A stretch of 64,000 nucleotides of DNA from UBA2040 sp041751955 (GCA_041751955.1 JBGSIB010000073.1:78769-142768); one strand, 5' to 3'. Positions 36,270 through 45,014 are shown, counted from the first letter of the stretch. Program-made: numbers and translations. The notes: generated by a model not told the origin, from the letters alone.

Positions 36270-38609
36270 TTAGTTTTTGATAAACTTCTTTCGTGTGAAG
36301 CCTTGTTGAACGATGTACAATCCCTCAGAAAAATCAGATAAATCTAGAGTAAATATTGACTTCTCAGGGAGAAATGAAAGAACCTCTTGACCTTTGATAT
36401 CATAGATGTAAATCCTTGAATTCAAAGCAACTCCAGACATCGAAATTTGGTGGCTTGTAGGATTAGGAAACATTTCAAATTCTTTCTCTTCATCAATATT
36501 CTCTAATTCAACCAAAGAAGCATTTGAAACACTGAAAAAGTCAAATCCTGCTTCGGTAATATTCACATTGGAATCTAAATCCGAAGAACGAACGATAATT
36601 GTCATATTGGATGTTGGCGTTATAAAATCTTGAATACGAATGCTTTTGAAGACCCATTGATGAAAATTTGCTGTATCCTTCCCTACTTTATCAATTACAG
36701 CAGTAGTTGAGCCATTTGAAAGTATAATTTTAAGGGTATCGTCCACAGCATATGGACCAAAATCATTGAAGAAATATCGAGCATAATTCACATAGGGATC
36801 AGAAAACGTTGTAACATTAAAAGATGGAGAAATCAATACGATATTCCCTCCGTCAATGTCATCGGCATCTGCGTCATAAGTATCTTGATTACCTGATACA
36901 TAAGCATAACCTCCACAATCGTAATCTGCATCAAACTCGGCATTTGCGGAACCATTTCCACCAATTGGAATTGCTCTTTCCCAAAGACCTGTAGAGGCAT
37001 TTCCATTCGTGTTCCAACCGAAATCGAATGAAAAATCATCATAAATTCCTTTAGAAATGGCCACTGTAATTAATCCTGTTGTGTTATTAATTAATACAGT
37101 TTGACAACTTGTTACATATCCCCATTTACCAACAGTTACATAATAGTCAGACTGATAATAAAGCGTAAAATCTTCTTCGCCAAGACCATTCGTTTGACCA
37201 TTATGAATTATATCCGGATTTTCTAAACGAACTTGAACATTATTAATTGGATTATTGGTCGCTTGGTCAATAACTTTAATCGTAAAACTATACGGCGGCA
37301 ACGGAACCAATTGAACATCCTGATTGATTAATTGACCTTCTAACAAGTTGAATGACAGCGTTTTCTGTTTGTAGCCTTGCTTACTGTATTTAACCGTTTT
37401 TACACCATTATTCACCGTACTCACTGCGTAATTTCCATTTGCCTTAGAAAGGTCGGTTTGAATTTCATTTTGGATAGTAACCAAAACACCTTGAATCGGT
37501 AAATTTGTAATCGAATCGGTAACGACACCTTCTACGTAACTGCCTTTCTTGTATTCCGCACCCAAAACAAACAAACCTCTTTCAATATCCGAAGCAACTA
37601 TATTTCCTGAAGGCAAAAACGGGTATACCCCCCAACACCCATTAAAACCATTTCCGGCCAAGGGGGAAGTATCAAATCGGCCAACTTCGACTAAATTATT
37701 CGGACGCGAAGCATCGTGAATAGTGACACCATCACGATAGTAACTAGTAACTATATAATCTCCAAGAGTATGGGCATTATGAGGAATCACACCCGAATCA
37801 GGCGAACTTTGAATACGGTCTGTTTCAACCATGTTGCTGGGATTAGTCACATCATACGCGGCAATAAACGCACCTGGTTTTTCATCAGTCGTAAAAACAT
37901 GTGTGCCATCCGAAGATTCCCAAATATTGTGTGTGAAAAAATTTGGCGTTGATTTTGTGCCTAACAAAACTGGGGAAGATTTAACCGTAACATTCACCAC
38001 TGAAAATATTCCATCCGAAACATGTGCTCCAAACAAAGTATCGTTCCGAGCATAGCCATCGTGCGCATACCAATTATCAAATACGCCCACTTCTTGAGGT
38101 GCCATAGGTGTTGTATGAACGTCTAGCATAATAACACCGCCGTTGCCCCGATTCGCACCGAAAATATAGGCATAACCATTTTCATCAATATATAGATTAT
38201 GAGCACTCGCCCAATTTTGACCAGTAGGACCAAAATAAAGCGCTGATGTCAAATTTGTTGAGGCAGGTAATGGAGACAAATCAATGATTGTCAACCCTTG
38301 TTGGGCTTCGGTTGTAACGTATAAATAATCGTCCCAAACTTTCAAATCTCGCCACGTAGAACTCATTCCTTGTAACCAAAAAACTTCCACCGGATTGGCC
38401 GGATCAGTTACATCGACAATTGAAGTTCCTTCTGTTGTTCCGACCAAGGCATATTCATTCCCCAACTCATCAACATAGCCCCAAATATCATTTAATTGCG
38501 CATTGTGAGCGATTTGGTATTCCAAGTTTGACAATTCAGTCATATTCAACTGTGTAAATCCCATCAAACTGAAGGACAAGGCAAATAAGAGTAAAGTTTT
38601 TTTTATCAT
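36270..38609 (-). CDS. Choice-of-anchor B family protein with LVIVD-type repeats and T9SS type A sorting domain
   Basis: 779 residues from the ATG at 38609, which begins a clean signal peptide (M-I-K-K-T-L-L-L-F-A-L-S-F-S-L-M-G-F-T-Q). Residues 20-380 form the choice-of-anchor B beta-propeller-like region with repeated S-I-V-D-V-T-D-P-A-N-P-type units. Two carboxypeptidase-regulatory-like domains follow (about 383-470 and 475-545). A jelly-roll-like domain (about 550-690) comes next, then the type A sorting domain (M-F-P-N-P-T-S-H, final K-F-I-K-N). It is surface-exposed through T9SS. An upstream frame extension to 38675 is rejected because the small peptide gene lies there. Confidence 0.87.
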   Translation of the reverse strand: MIKKTLLLFALSFSLMGFTQLNMTELSNLEYQIAHNAQLNDIWGYVDELGNEYALVGTTEGTSIVDVTDPANPVEVFWLQGMSSTWRDLKVWDDYLYVTTEAQQGLTIIDLSPLPASTNLTSALYFGPTGQNWASAHNLYIDENGYAYIFGANRGNGGVIMLDVHTTPMAPQEVGVFDNWYAHDGYARNDTLFGAHVSDGIFSVVNVTVKSSPVLLGTKSTPNFFTHNIWESSDGTHVFTTDEKPGAFIAAYDVTNPSNMVETDRIQSSPDSGVIPHNAHTLGDYIVTSYYRDGVTIHDASRPNNLVEVGRFDTSPLAGNGFNGCWGVYPFLPSGNIVASDIERGLFVLGAEYKKGSYVEGVVTDSITNLPIQGVLVTIQNEIQTDLSKANGNYAVSTVNNGVKTVKYSKQGYKQKTLSFNLLEGQLINQDVQLVPLPPYSFTIKVIDQATNNPINNVQVRLENPDIIHNGQTNGLGEEDFTLYYQSDYYVTVGKWGYVTSCQTVLINNTTGLITVAISKGIYDDFSFDFGWNTNGNASTGLWERAIPIGGNGSANAEFDADYDCGGYAYVSGNQDTYDADADDIDGGNIVLISPSFNVTTFSDPYVNYARYFFNDFGPYAVDDTLKIILSNGSTTAVIDKVGKDTANFHQWVFKSIRIQDFITPTSNMTIIVRSSDLDSNVNITEAGFDFFSVSNASLVELENIDEEKEFEMFPNPTSHQISMSGVALNSRIYIYDIKGQEVLSFLPEKSIFTLDLSDFSEGLYIVQQGFTRKKFIKN

Positions 38610-38617
38610 GTGATTCG

Positions 38618-38725
38618 TTATAAAAAGAAAATTAGCGCAATAATAAAAATGAGAATAATCACAATGTACTGCCATACATCAACAAAATACGGACTGTATT
38701 TTTCCCATGCTTCTTGCCATTTCAT
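38618..38725 (-). CDS. 35-residue predicted membrane peptide
   Basis: An ATG at 38725 opens 35 codons ending in TAA at 38618-38620. The protein starts MKWQEAWEKYSPYF and becomes a continuous hydrophobic helix (residues 20-35). It lies 8 bases before the ATG of the choice-of-anchor protein. A complete -33/-7 promoter sits directly upstream of its own ATG, which supports it as a real gene. Function unknown; it could be a small envelope peptide or a short upstream frame that sets expression of the downstream gene. Confidence 0.55.
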   Translation of the reverse strand: MKWQEAWEKYSPYFVDVWQYIVIILIFIIALIFFL

Positions 38726-38730
38726 TGGCT

Positions 38731-38762
38731 CAAATGTACAACTTCAATTGCTATTCACAAAA
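38731..38762 (-). promoter_or_regulatory. -33/-7 promoter upstream of the 35-residue peptide
   Basis: On the minus strand: TTTTG (38758-38762), a 19-base spacer and TACATTTG (38731-38738), ending 5 bases before the ATG at 38725. Confidence 0.55.
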
Positions 38763-38878
38763 CACAATATTTTGCAACTATTGGAATAGAATACAGGTCT
38801 GTACCATACGCGAAATAAGACCAAATTCAGATTTTTTCATTTCCTAGGCTCACGCTCGGATTTCAGACGAATATTTAT

Positions 38879-38886
38879 TAATTTTG
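38879..38886 (+). promoter_or_regulatory. -7 promoter box (TAATTTTG) of the E1 dehydrogenase gene
   Basis: A TAnnTTTG match 25 bases before the ATG at 38912. Confidence 0.5.
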
Positions 38887-38911
38887 CAAGACGAAAAATA
38901 GGACAAAAACG

Positions 38912-41350
38912 ATGGCTAAATCTGTAACTGAACAACTCACATCTCTTGATTTCCAAACCTTTAAAGCGCAAGTTCTTGCCGATTTCCGCTTAGCGGTTAT
39001 CTCTAGAGAAACTTCATTATTAGGAAGAAAAGAAGTATTGGGCGGCAAAGCTAAATTTGGAATTTTTGGCGATGGTAAAGAACTAGCCCAAATTGCATTG
39101 GCCAAACAATTTAAAAATGGCGACTTCCGCTCAGGATATTATCGAGATCAGACTTTCATGATGGCTATTGATCAGTTGAACGTTCAACAGTGGTTTGCTG
39201 GTTTGTATGGTGATACTGATGTGGAGCGAGAACCGCAATCAGCAGGACGTCAAATGGGTGGTCATTATTCTACTAGAAATCTAGATGAAGCAGGAAATTG
39301 GAAAAACTTAATGGAGCAAAAAAATAGCTCTGCGGATATTTCTCCCACTGCTGGTCAGATGCCACGTTTATTAGGTTTAGCCCAAGCTTCAAAAGTATAT
39401 CGAAACCACCCCGAGTTGAAAGATTTGGAGGCATTCAAAAAATTTACAAATGGCGGAAATGAAGTGGCATTTGGTACAATTGGTGATGCATCCACTTCGG
39501 AAGGTCCATTTTGGGAAACGATTAACGCTGCCGGTGTTCTTCAAGTACCAATGGTGATGTCTGTGTGGGATGATGGGTTTGGAATTTCAGTTTCTCGAGA
39601 ACATCAAACAACAAAAGATAGTATTTCTGAAGCATTAGCCGGAATGCAGCGAACAGCTGACAAACCAGGATATGAAATTTTAATCACAAAAGGATGGAAT
39701 TACCCTCATTTGTGTGAAACCTATGAAAAGGCAGTTAAAATTGCACGGGAAGAACATGTCCCTGTTTTAGTGCATGTTCAGGAGGTAAATCAACCACAAG
39801 GCCACTCTACCTCAGGATCCCACGAAAGATACAAATCAGATGAGCGCCTAAAATGGGAAAGCGAGTTTGATTGTATCAATAAATTCAAAGAATGGATTCT
39901 TTCATTTGAAACAGAAGGAAATACGATAGCAACTTTAGAAGAACTCAACGAAATTTGGGAAGAAGCCAAAACAGAGGTTCGTTCAGCGAAAACTTCTGCA
40001 TGGAAAAACTTGACAGAGGATATTAAAATAGACTTGAATGAGGCTTTAGTTGTCTTGAAGGCCTGTGCGACAGAAAGCTCCAATGGTGTTTTTATTCAGA
40101 AAGACATTGAGGCTCTTGAAAAAGCAATGGATCCTATCCGAAAAGATGTTTTGTCCGTTTGCCGAAAGGTTCTCAGAAACCTTCGTGATGAAAATATTGC
40201 AAGCAAAAAAACATTAGCTGTTTGGATTCAAAAGAAAATTCAAGAAAATGAATCGCGCTATAGTTCGCATTTACATTCATCATCTGAGTTAAGTGCTTTG
40301 AAAGTAGAAGCAATCGCACCTGAATACGATGATGATTCAAAAATGGAAGATGGGAGAATTATTCTTCGAGACAATTATCGAGAAATTTTTAAGAATCATC
40401 CTGAAGCCCTTATTTTTGGTGAAGACGCAGGCAAAATTGGTGGAGTAAACCAAACATTAGAAGGTCTTCAAGAAGAATTTGGTTCACTTCGGATTTCAGA
40501 TACCGGAATTCGGGAATGCACGATAATCGGCCAAGGAATTGGAATGGCCATGCGTGGACTTCGACCTATTGCTGAGATACAATATTTAGACTACTTACTT
40601 TACGGGATTCAAATCTTATCAGATGATTTATCTACAGTTCAATACCGTACAAAAGGAGGTCAAAAAGCACCATTAATTGTTTCTACGCGTGGACATCGTT
40701 TGGAGGGAATTTGGCACAGTGGCAGCCCAATGGGGATGATTGTTAATTCACTCCGTGGAATGCATGTTTGTGTACCTAGAAATATGACCAAAGCAGCCGG
40801 ATTTTACAATACACTAATGGCTGGCGATGAACCAGCTTTAGTCATCGAACCATTAAACGGTTACCGCACGAAGGAAAAAAGACCAACAAACATTGGCGCT
40901 TTCCGCGAAGCACTTGGTGTTCCTGAAATTGTAAAAGAAGGTAAGGACATTACTATCGTATCTTATGGCTCTACATTTAATCTTTGCGAAGTTGCAACAG
41001 AGCAATTGACACAACTGGGAATCAACGCAGAATTAATTGACGTTCAAACTTTATTGCCTTTCGATATCTACCATTTGATTGCTAAGTCACTTGAAAAAAC
41101 AAGTCGACTGCTTGTTGTTGATGAAGATGTTAGTAGCGGGGCGAGTGCATATATTTTGGATCAAATATTGAAACAAAATTCTTTTTTTCACTTGGATTCG
41201 GCTCCAGTTTGTTTAACGGCAAAAGACCACCGTCCTCCTTATGGCTCAGATGGTGATTATTTTTCAAAACCAAGCATAGAGGATATAGTGGAAACAGCCT
41301 ATCGCATTATCAGCGAGACTGACCCCAAGACATATCCAAGCTTGTATTGA
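38912..41350 (+). CDS. 2-oxoacid dehydrogenase E1, alpha and beta subunits fused
   Basis: 812 residues. The alpha half (about 1-330) has the thiamine-diphosphate motif G-D-A-S-T-S-E-G-P-F-W-E-T-I-N and an H-S-T-S-G-S-H-E-R-Y segment. The beta half (about 470-812) starts R-E-I-F-K-N-H-P-E-A-L-I-F-G-E-D-A and includes E-I-Q-Y-L-D-Y and R-G-H-R-L-E-G. Together these form an E1 of the branched-chain/acetoin type that decarboxylates 2-oxoacids with thiamine diphosphate. The D in GDA replaces the G of the usual GDG. The E2 and E3 genes are not adjacent. A central helical linker (about 330-460) joins the halves. Confidence 0.92.
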   Translation: MAKSVTEQLTSLDFQTFKAQVLADFRLAVISRETSLLGRKEVLGGKAKFGIFGDGKELAQIALAKQFKNGDFRSGYYRDQTFMMAIDQLNVQQWFAGLYGDTDVEREPQSAGRQMGGHYSTRNLDEAGNWKNLMEQKNSSADISPTAGQMPRLLGLAQASKVYRNHPELKDLEAFKKFTNGGNEVAFGTIGDASTSEGPFWETINAAGVLQVPMVMSVWDDGFGISVSREHQTTKDSISEALAGMQRTADKPGYEILITKGWNYPHLCETYEKAVKIAREEHVPVLVHVQEVNQPQGHSTSGSHERYKSDERLKWESEFDCINKFKEWILSFETEGNTIATLEELNEIWEEAKTEVRSAKTSAWKNLTEDIKIDLNEALVVLKACATESSNGVFIQKDIEALEKAMDPIRKDVLSVCRKVLRNLRDENIASKKTLAVWIQKKIQENESRYSSHLHSSSELSALKVEAIAPEYDDDSKMEDGRIILRDNYREIFKNHPEALIFGEDAGKIGGVNQTLEGLQEEFGSLRISDTGIRECTIIGQGIGMAMRGLRPIAEIQYLDYLLYGIQILSDDLSTVQYRTKGGQKAPLIVSTRGHRLEGIWHSGSPMGMIVNSLRGMHVCVPRNMTKAAGFYNTLMAGDEPALVIEPLNGYRTKEKRPTNIGAFREALGVPEIVKEGKDITIVSYGSTFNLCEVATEQLTQLGINAELIDVQTLLPFDIYHLIAKSLEKTSRLLVVDEDVSSGASAYILDQILKQNSFFHLDSAPVCLTAKDHRPPYGSDGDYFSKPSIEDIVETAYRIISETDPKTYPSLY

Positions 41351-41411
41351 GGCAATCTGTTGTGCCGAACATTGTGTAACAAGGATAGCACAGCTTGACT
41401 TCATTTAACAT

Positions 41412-41419
41412 TATTTTTG
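41412..41419 (+). promoter_or_regulatory. -7 promoter box (TATTTTTG) of the thioredoxin-like gene
   Basis: A TAnnTTTG match 53 bases before the ATG at 41473. The leader includes the direct repeat TGCATACA. Confidence 0.45.
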
Positions 41420-41472
41420 TGCATACAATGAAATGATGCGTGCATACATGCGTCAAACCCAAAAATTGAAAA

Positions 41473-42024
41473 ATGAATTACGAAAAATACAATGCGCTTT
41501 TCCATGAAATTGCGGAAGCAAAATCGCCTAAAGCTCCTTACGACAACCCAGAATTCGTTCATTATGTCGAACTCAACCAAAAAAGACAAGAACGTTGGTT
41601 AAAAAAGGGCGAACTTACTGCGCAAACTAAAGAAACCATTTCTAAAATTTCAGAAAAACAGAACTGGGTACTGATTACAGAGCCTTGGTGCGGAGACGCA
41701 GCACATAGCACTCCTTTTATAGAAAAAATGGCAGCCATGAATCCCAATATTGCCCTAACAATTCAACTAAGAGACGAGGATTCAGAAATTGACAAGTACT
41801 TAACTAATGGAGGCAAATCGATTCCTATACTTGTGGCAAGAAACGAAGCTCATGACGACATATTTGTATGGGGACCTCGGCCAGCTGAAGCTCAGGAAAT
41901 TCATCTTCGTAATTTGAAATCTGACAAATCAAATGAAGAGAAAAAAATAGAATTGCAACAGTGGTACAATAAGGATAAAGGTCAAATGATTCAGAAAGAA
42001 ATTTCCGCTCTTATTCTAGGTTGA
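41473..42024 (+). CDS. Thioredoxin-family protein with a single active-site Cys
   Basis: 183 residues. The thioredoxin-fold core is W-V-L-I-T-E-P-W-C-G-D-A-A-H-S with Cys73. The second Cys of C-x-x-C is Ala, so classical disulfide reduction is not possible by the usual mechanism; a mixed-disulfide or glutathionylation-type role, or a purely structural one, is more likely. The cis-Pro region is G-K-S-I-P-I-L-V-A. A basic helical N-terminal extension (residues 1-60) precedes the fold. It has no signal peptide and is convergent with trmN6, four bases apart. Confidence 0.85.
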   Translation: MNYEKYNALFHEIAEAKSPKAPYDNPEFVHYVELNQKRQERWLKKGELTAQTKETISKISEKQNWVLITEPWCGDAAHSTPFIEKMAAMNPNIALTIQLRDEDSEIDKYLTNGGKSIPILVARNEAHDDIFVWGPRPAEAQEIHLRNLKSDKSNEEKKIELQQWYNKDKGQMIQKEISALILG

Positions 42025-42027
42025 TTT

Positions 42028-42729
42028 TTATAATTCTATATTGTGAAAATCGCGGGTAAGAATTTTGTACTCCTCAGTATAATTCCCAAAAGTATCTCTA
42101 ATTGTGAAATCCCTATTGGAACTGTTAGCTGTATATAAAACCAGTTCTAAAATAACCCGAACTGGAGTTTCAGGTTTTCCGTTGATTGCAATCTTCGTTT
42201 TCGTATAAAAACCTAAACTTTCGGCAATCGTAGTTATTTTCTCTATTCGGTCTGATGGCCAAATTATCCAAAAAGAACCGGTTTCCGACAAAATTTGTTT
42301 CGCCTTTATCATCAACAATTCTGGTGTTAATTGAGAAACATGTTTTGCCAAGTTGACAGATTCATTTTGACCTTTCAATTTATCCTCATAGAAGGGTGGA
42401 TTGGTGAAAATCAAATCAAAATTTCCTGCAAATTCATGCTTCAAGAAATCATTAACATGAAGTGAAATTTGACTTAAAAAAGGGCTCGTTTCAAAGTTTC
42501 GAGTAGCATCCTGAGCGGAATCAGAATCTATTTCAATTGCTGTTATTTTTAATTCAGGATTTCTTTGGGCTAACATCAAAGTGAGTATTCCTGTTCCTGT
42601 CCCAATATCCAGTCCTTTAAACTTTTCTTTTCCTTCTAAAAATGAACCTAATACCATTGCATCGGTTCCAACTTTAAGAGAGGAATTTGCTTGGTAAATA
42701 TCGAAAGCTTTGAATTTAAAAACTGACAT
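42028..42729 (-). CDS. trmN6: tRNA1(Val) (adenine-37-N6)-methyltransferase
   Basis: 233 residues from the ATG at 42729, which gives M-S-V-F-K-F-K-A-F-D and avoids overlap with rimM. The SAM motif is G-L-D-I-G-T-G-T-G-I-L-T-L-M-L-A. The N6-adenine motif is I-F-T-N-P-P-F-Y-E-D. The order fits TrmN6/YfiC. It modifies A37 of tRNA1-Val. It follows rimM directly (one base apart), occupying the place that trmD takes in many bacteria. Confidence 0.9.
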   Translation of the reverse strand: MSVFKFKAFDIYQANSSLKVGTDAMVLGSFLEGKEKFKGLDIGTGTGILTLMLAQRNPELKITAIEIDSDSAQDATRNFETSPFLSQISLHVNDFLKHEFAGNFDLIFTNPPFYEDKLKGQNESVNLAKHVSQLTPELLMIKAKQILSETGSFWIIWPSDRIEKITTIAESLGFYTKTKIAINGKPETPVRVILELVLYTANSSNRDFTIRDTFGNYTEEYKILTRDFHNIEL

Positions 42730-42730
42730 C

Positions 42731-43255
42731 TTACAAATACAACCCAATAAGCCCTTCGGGAGCTTCAATGTGTAATGTCTTGTTTTTTCGATCTACTTTT
42801 TGAACCAAGCCAGGTAGCAATGGAACAAGTATCTCTCTTTTTCCTTCAACAATTTGTAGCAATGGATTAGCAGCTAAATCTATTACATCGTCAATTTTAC
42901 CAATTTTACCATGATTTGCGTCCACTACTTCAAAACCAATTACCTCGTGATCATAAAAATGTTTGTCGTCCAGATCTTCCAAAATCTGGCTCGGCAAGTA
43001 AACTGATTTACGCAAAAGCTCTCTCGCCTGTTCTTCAGTAGTAACTCCCTCTAATTTCACAGCGGCAAAACCTTTATTTTTTAGTTTAATGCTTTCCACA
43101 AAAAAGGGTATCAATTGATTATTTACATCAACATAAAACGCATCTAGCGATGCGTAACGTTCTGGTTTAGTAACGTCTAAAAACAGCGAAACTTCACCTT
43201 TAAATCCGTGAAGTTTCGCAATATAACCTAATTGAAAACAATCTGTTTTCTTCAT
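42731..43255 (-). CDS. rimM: 16S rRNA processing protein RimM
   Basis: 174 residues. The N-terminal RimM beta-barrel begins L-G-Y-I-A-K-L-H-G-F-K-G-E-V-S-L. The C-terminal PRC-barrel begins F-Y-D-H-E-V-I-G-F-E-V-V and includes L-L-Q-I-V...E-I-L-V-P-L-L-P-G-L-V. It assists maturation of the 30S head with S19. It lies 14 bases after rpsP, as in most bacteria. Confidence 0.95.
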   Translation of the reverse strand: MKKTDCFQLGYIAKLHGFKGEVSLFLDVTKPERYASLDAFYVDVNNQLIPFFVESIKLKNKGFAAVKLEGVTTEEQARELLRKSVYLPSQILEDLDDKHFYDHEVIGFEVVDANHGKIGKIDDVIDLAANPLLQIVEGKREILVPLLPGLVQKVDRKNKTLHIEAPEGLIGLYL

Positions 43256-43269
43256 AAAATCATTTTGAT

Positions 43270-43935
43270 TTATTCAGCTTTAGGCTCCTGACCTTCTGGT
43301 GCTGGAACTTCTTCTGTTGCTGGAGTTTCAACTTCTGTAGCTGGTGTTTCTTCAACAACCGCTTCAGTCGCTTGTTCTACAACTGCTTCGGTTGCTTCTT
43401 CTACAACTGCTTCTGTTGCTTCCTCAACTACCGCTTCCGTTTCTTCAGCTACTACCTCTTCTATAACTTCTTGTTCTGGAGCGTTTTTAGCTGCTACTGC
43501 TGCTGCTTTCGCTTCGTTAGCCGCTTTTTCAGCAGTTAATCTTGCTGTTTTATCAGAAGCAGACTCTTTGCTCAAACGTTCAACTTTCGTTAGAACTTTG
43601 TTTTCTTTATCAGAAACCCAAGCTGCAAATTTCTCTTCTACTTGCTCAGCTGTCAATGCACCTTTTTCTATCCCTTTTATCAAGTGATTTTTGTGAAGTA
43701 CACCTTTGTAAGATAAAATTGCACGAGCAGTATCGGACATTTCAGCACCAACTTGCACCCAATGTAATGTACGATCAAAATTGATGTCAATTACCGCAGG
43801 ATTTGTGTTTGGATTGTATGTTCCTAACTTTTCAATGAATTTACCGTCTCTTTTTGATCTTGAGTCAGCTGCTACTAAATGGTAGAAAGCGTTTCCTTTC
43901 TTACCGTGTCTTTGCAAACGAATTCGTGTTGCCAT
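43270..43935 (-). CDS. rpsP: 30S ribosomal protein S16 with long Ala/Glu repeat tail
   Basis: 221 residues. S16 proper covers about 1-80 (M-A-T-R-I-R-L-Q-R-H-G-K-K-G-N-A-F-Y). A helical extension of about 50 residues follows (A-A-W-V-S-D-K-E-N-K-V), then a tail of acidic repeats (about 150-221) built of the unit VVEEATEA and similar Pro/Glu/Thr sequence. Bacteroidota S16 proteins are usually extended, but this tail is long and encoded by a 24-bp tandem repeat. The tail is unlikely to be part of the folded subunit. Confidence 0.94.
   Translation of the reverse strand: MATRIRLQRHGKKGNAFYHLVAADSRSKRDGKFIEKLGTYNPNTNPAVIDINFDRTLHWVQVGAEMSDTARAILSYKGVLHKNHLIKGIEKGALTAEQVEEKFAAWVSDKENKVLTKVERLSKESASDKTARLTAEKAANEAKAAAVAAKNAPEQEVIEEVVAEETEAVVEEATEAVVEEATEAVVEQATEAVVEETPATEVETPATEEVPAPEGQEPKAE
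43355..43450 (-). repeat. 24-bp tandem repeat in the rpsP tail
   Basis: Four degenerate copies of a 24-bp unit (43355-43378, 43379-43402, 43403-43426, 43427-43450), each encoding eight residues of the type VVEEATEA. In-frame copy number change would not break the gene. Confidence 0.8.
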
Positions 43936-43990
43936 ATTTGTTTTGTTATAAATTGAGGTGCGAAACCCCGGTTAATAAAATTTAAGGGTG

Positions 43991-43998
43991 CAAAGATA
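43991..43998 (-). promoter_or_regulatory. -7 promoter box (TATCTTTG) of the rpsP-rimM-trmN6 operon
   Basis: A perfect minus-strand TAnnTTTG match 55 bases before the rpsP ATG, leaving a leader of about 50 bases that could hold ribosomal-protein feedback control. Confidence 0.6.
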
Positions 43999-44148
43999 CT
44001 GTTTTTATTGGTAAACGAGAAAAAACTAAAATAAATAGTTAAAAAAAATGTAACCTATACAAGACACCACCGTACAATGGGAAGATATAAACAATATTTC
44101 GTTCATTTTTTTATTTGTTCTACCTTATTATAAAACAAAGAGAATACT

Positions 44149-44156
44149 TAGATTTG
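44149..44156 (+). promoter_or_regulatory. -7 promoter box (TAGATTTG) of the barrel protein gene
   Basis: A TAnnTTTG match 31 bases before the ATG at 44188. Confidence 0.45.
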
Positions 44157-44187
44157 ATGTACGATAATCATTAATTTAATTTTAATT

Positions 44188-44994
44188 ATGAAAAGAAAGT
44201 TATTAATTGTATGCGCTTTTGTAGGAATGGGATCATTCTTAAACGCACAAACTACTATGGTCAAAAATGACAATGGTATGGTAATTACACCTGAAGCAGG
44301 AGATTGGGCTTTGGGAGCTGATGCATCTCCAATCTTGAACTACGTGGGTAACATGTTTAATGGAACAACAGGAAACAGTGTAAACAATGCGTTCGTAAAC
44401 AACAACGCTATCTTTGGGAAATATTTCGTAGATGAAAACACTGCTTACCGTGCTTCTTTCCGAATCACTACAGTTTCGAATAAATCTGCTGCTTTGACGG
44501 ATACGAACACTTCAACTGGTAATCCAGAGTACATTTCTGATGTAACTAAGGTTTCTGGTTTTGGTTTCTACTTGAGCGGTGGTCTTGAGAAAAGAAGAGG
44601 TCATGGACGTCTTCAAGGTTACTATGGAGGTGAGTTAGGATTGGGTTTTGGAGGAGCTGCTCCTAATACTTCAACTGAATATGAAGTTCCTCTTTCTGCA
44701 ACTAATCCTGGTACACGTACATTGTCTACTAAAACTGGTTCTTCTTTTAGCGTTGGTTTAAGAGGATTTATTGGTGCTGAGTACTTCGTTATTCCTAAAT
44801 TATCTTTAGGTGTTGAGTTTGGATGGGGATTAGCTTTCCGTACAACTGCACAAAACGAAACAGTTACTGAAACTTGGAACGGTACTGCTGTTGAAGAAAT
44901 CACTTCAAGCACAGTAGGTAAATCATCAAGCTTTGGTTTTGCAACTGACGCAGGTATGCCAGCTGGTAGCGTAAGAATCATGTACCACTTTTAA
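44188..44994 (+). CDS. Probable outer-membrane beta-barrel protein
   Basis: 268 residues. The signal peptide ends in S-F-L-N-A-Q near 21. The mature protein alternates polar and hydrophobic/aromatic residues in strands separated by Gly/Asn/Thr loops and ends in R-I-M-Y-H-F, a C-terminal aromatic as in barrel proteins. The repeated G-x-x-F-G-x-Y-F segments suggest 8-10 strands. The codon choice looks strongly biased (many ACT, GGT, GTA), as in a highly expressed protein. Function is unknown; it is closed by an efficient terminator. Confidence 0.75.
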   Translation: MKRKLLIVCAFVGMGSFLNAQTTMVKNDNGMVITPEAGDWALGADASPILNYVGNMFNGTTGNSVNNAFVNNNAIFGKYFVDENTAYRASFRITTVSNKSAALTDTNTSTGNPEYISDVTKVSGFGFYLSGGLEKRRGHGRLQGYYGGELGLGFGGAAPNTSTEYEVPLSATNPGTRTLSTKTGSSFSVGLRGFIGAEYFVIPKLSLGVEFGWGLAFRTTAQNETVTETWNGTAVEEITSSTVGKSSSFGFATDAGMPAGSVRIMYHF

Positions 44995-45014
44995 TTAGTG
45001 TACAACACAATATT

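Noticed and set aside
43542..43784. 80-residue plus-strand frame opposite rpsP
   Set aside because: Antisense shadow of a well-supported ribosomal protein; no independent promoter or conserved motif.
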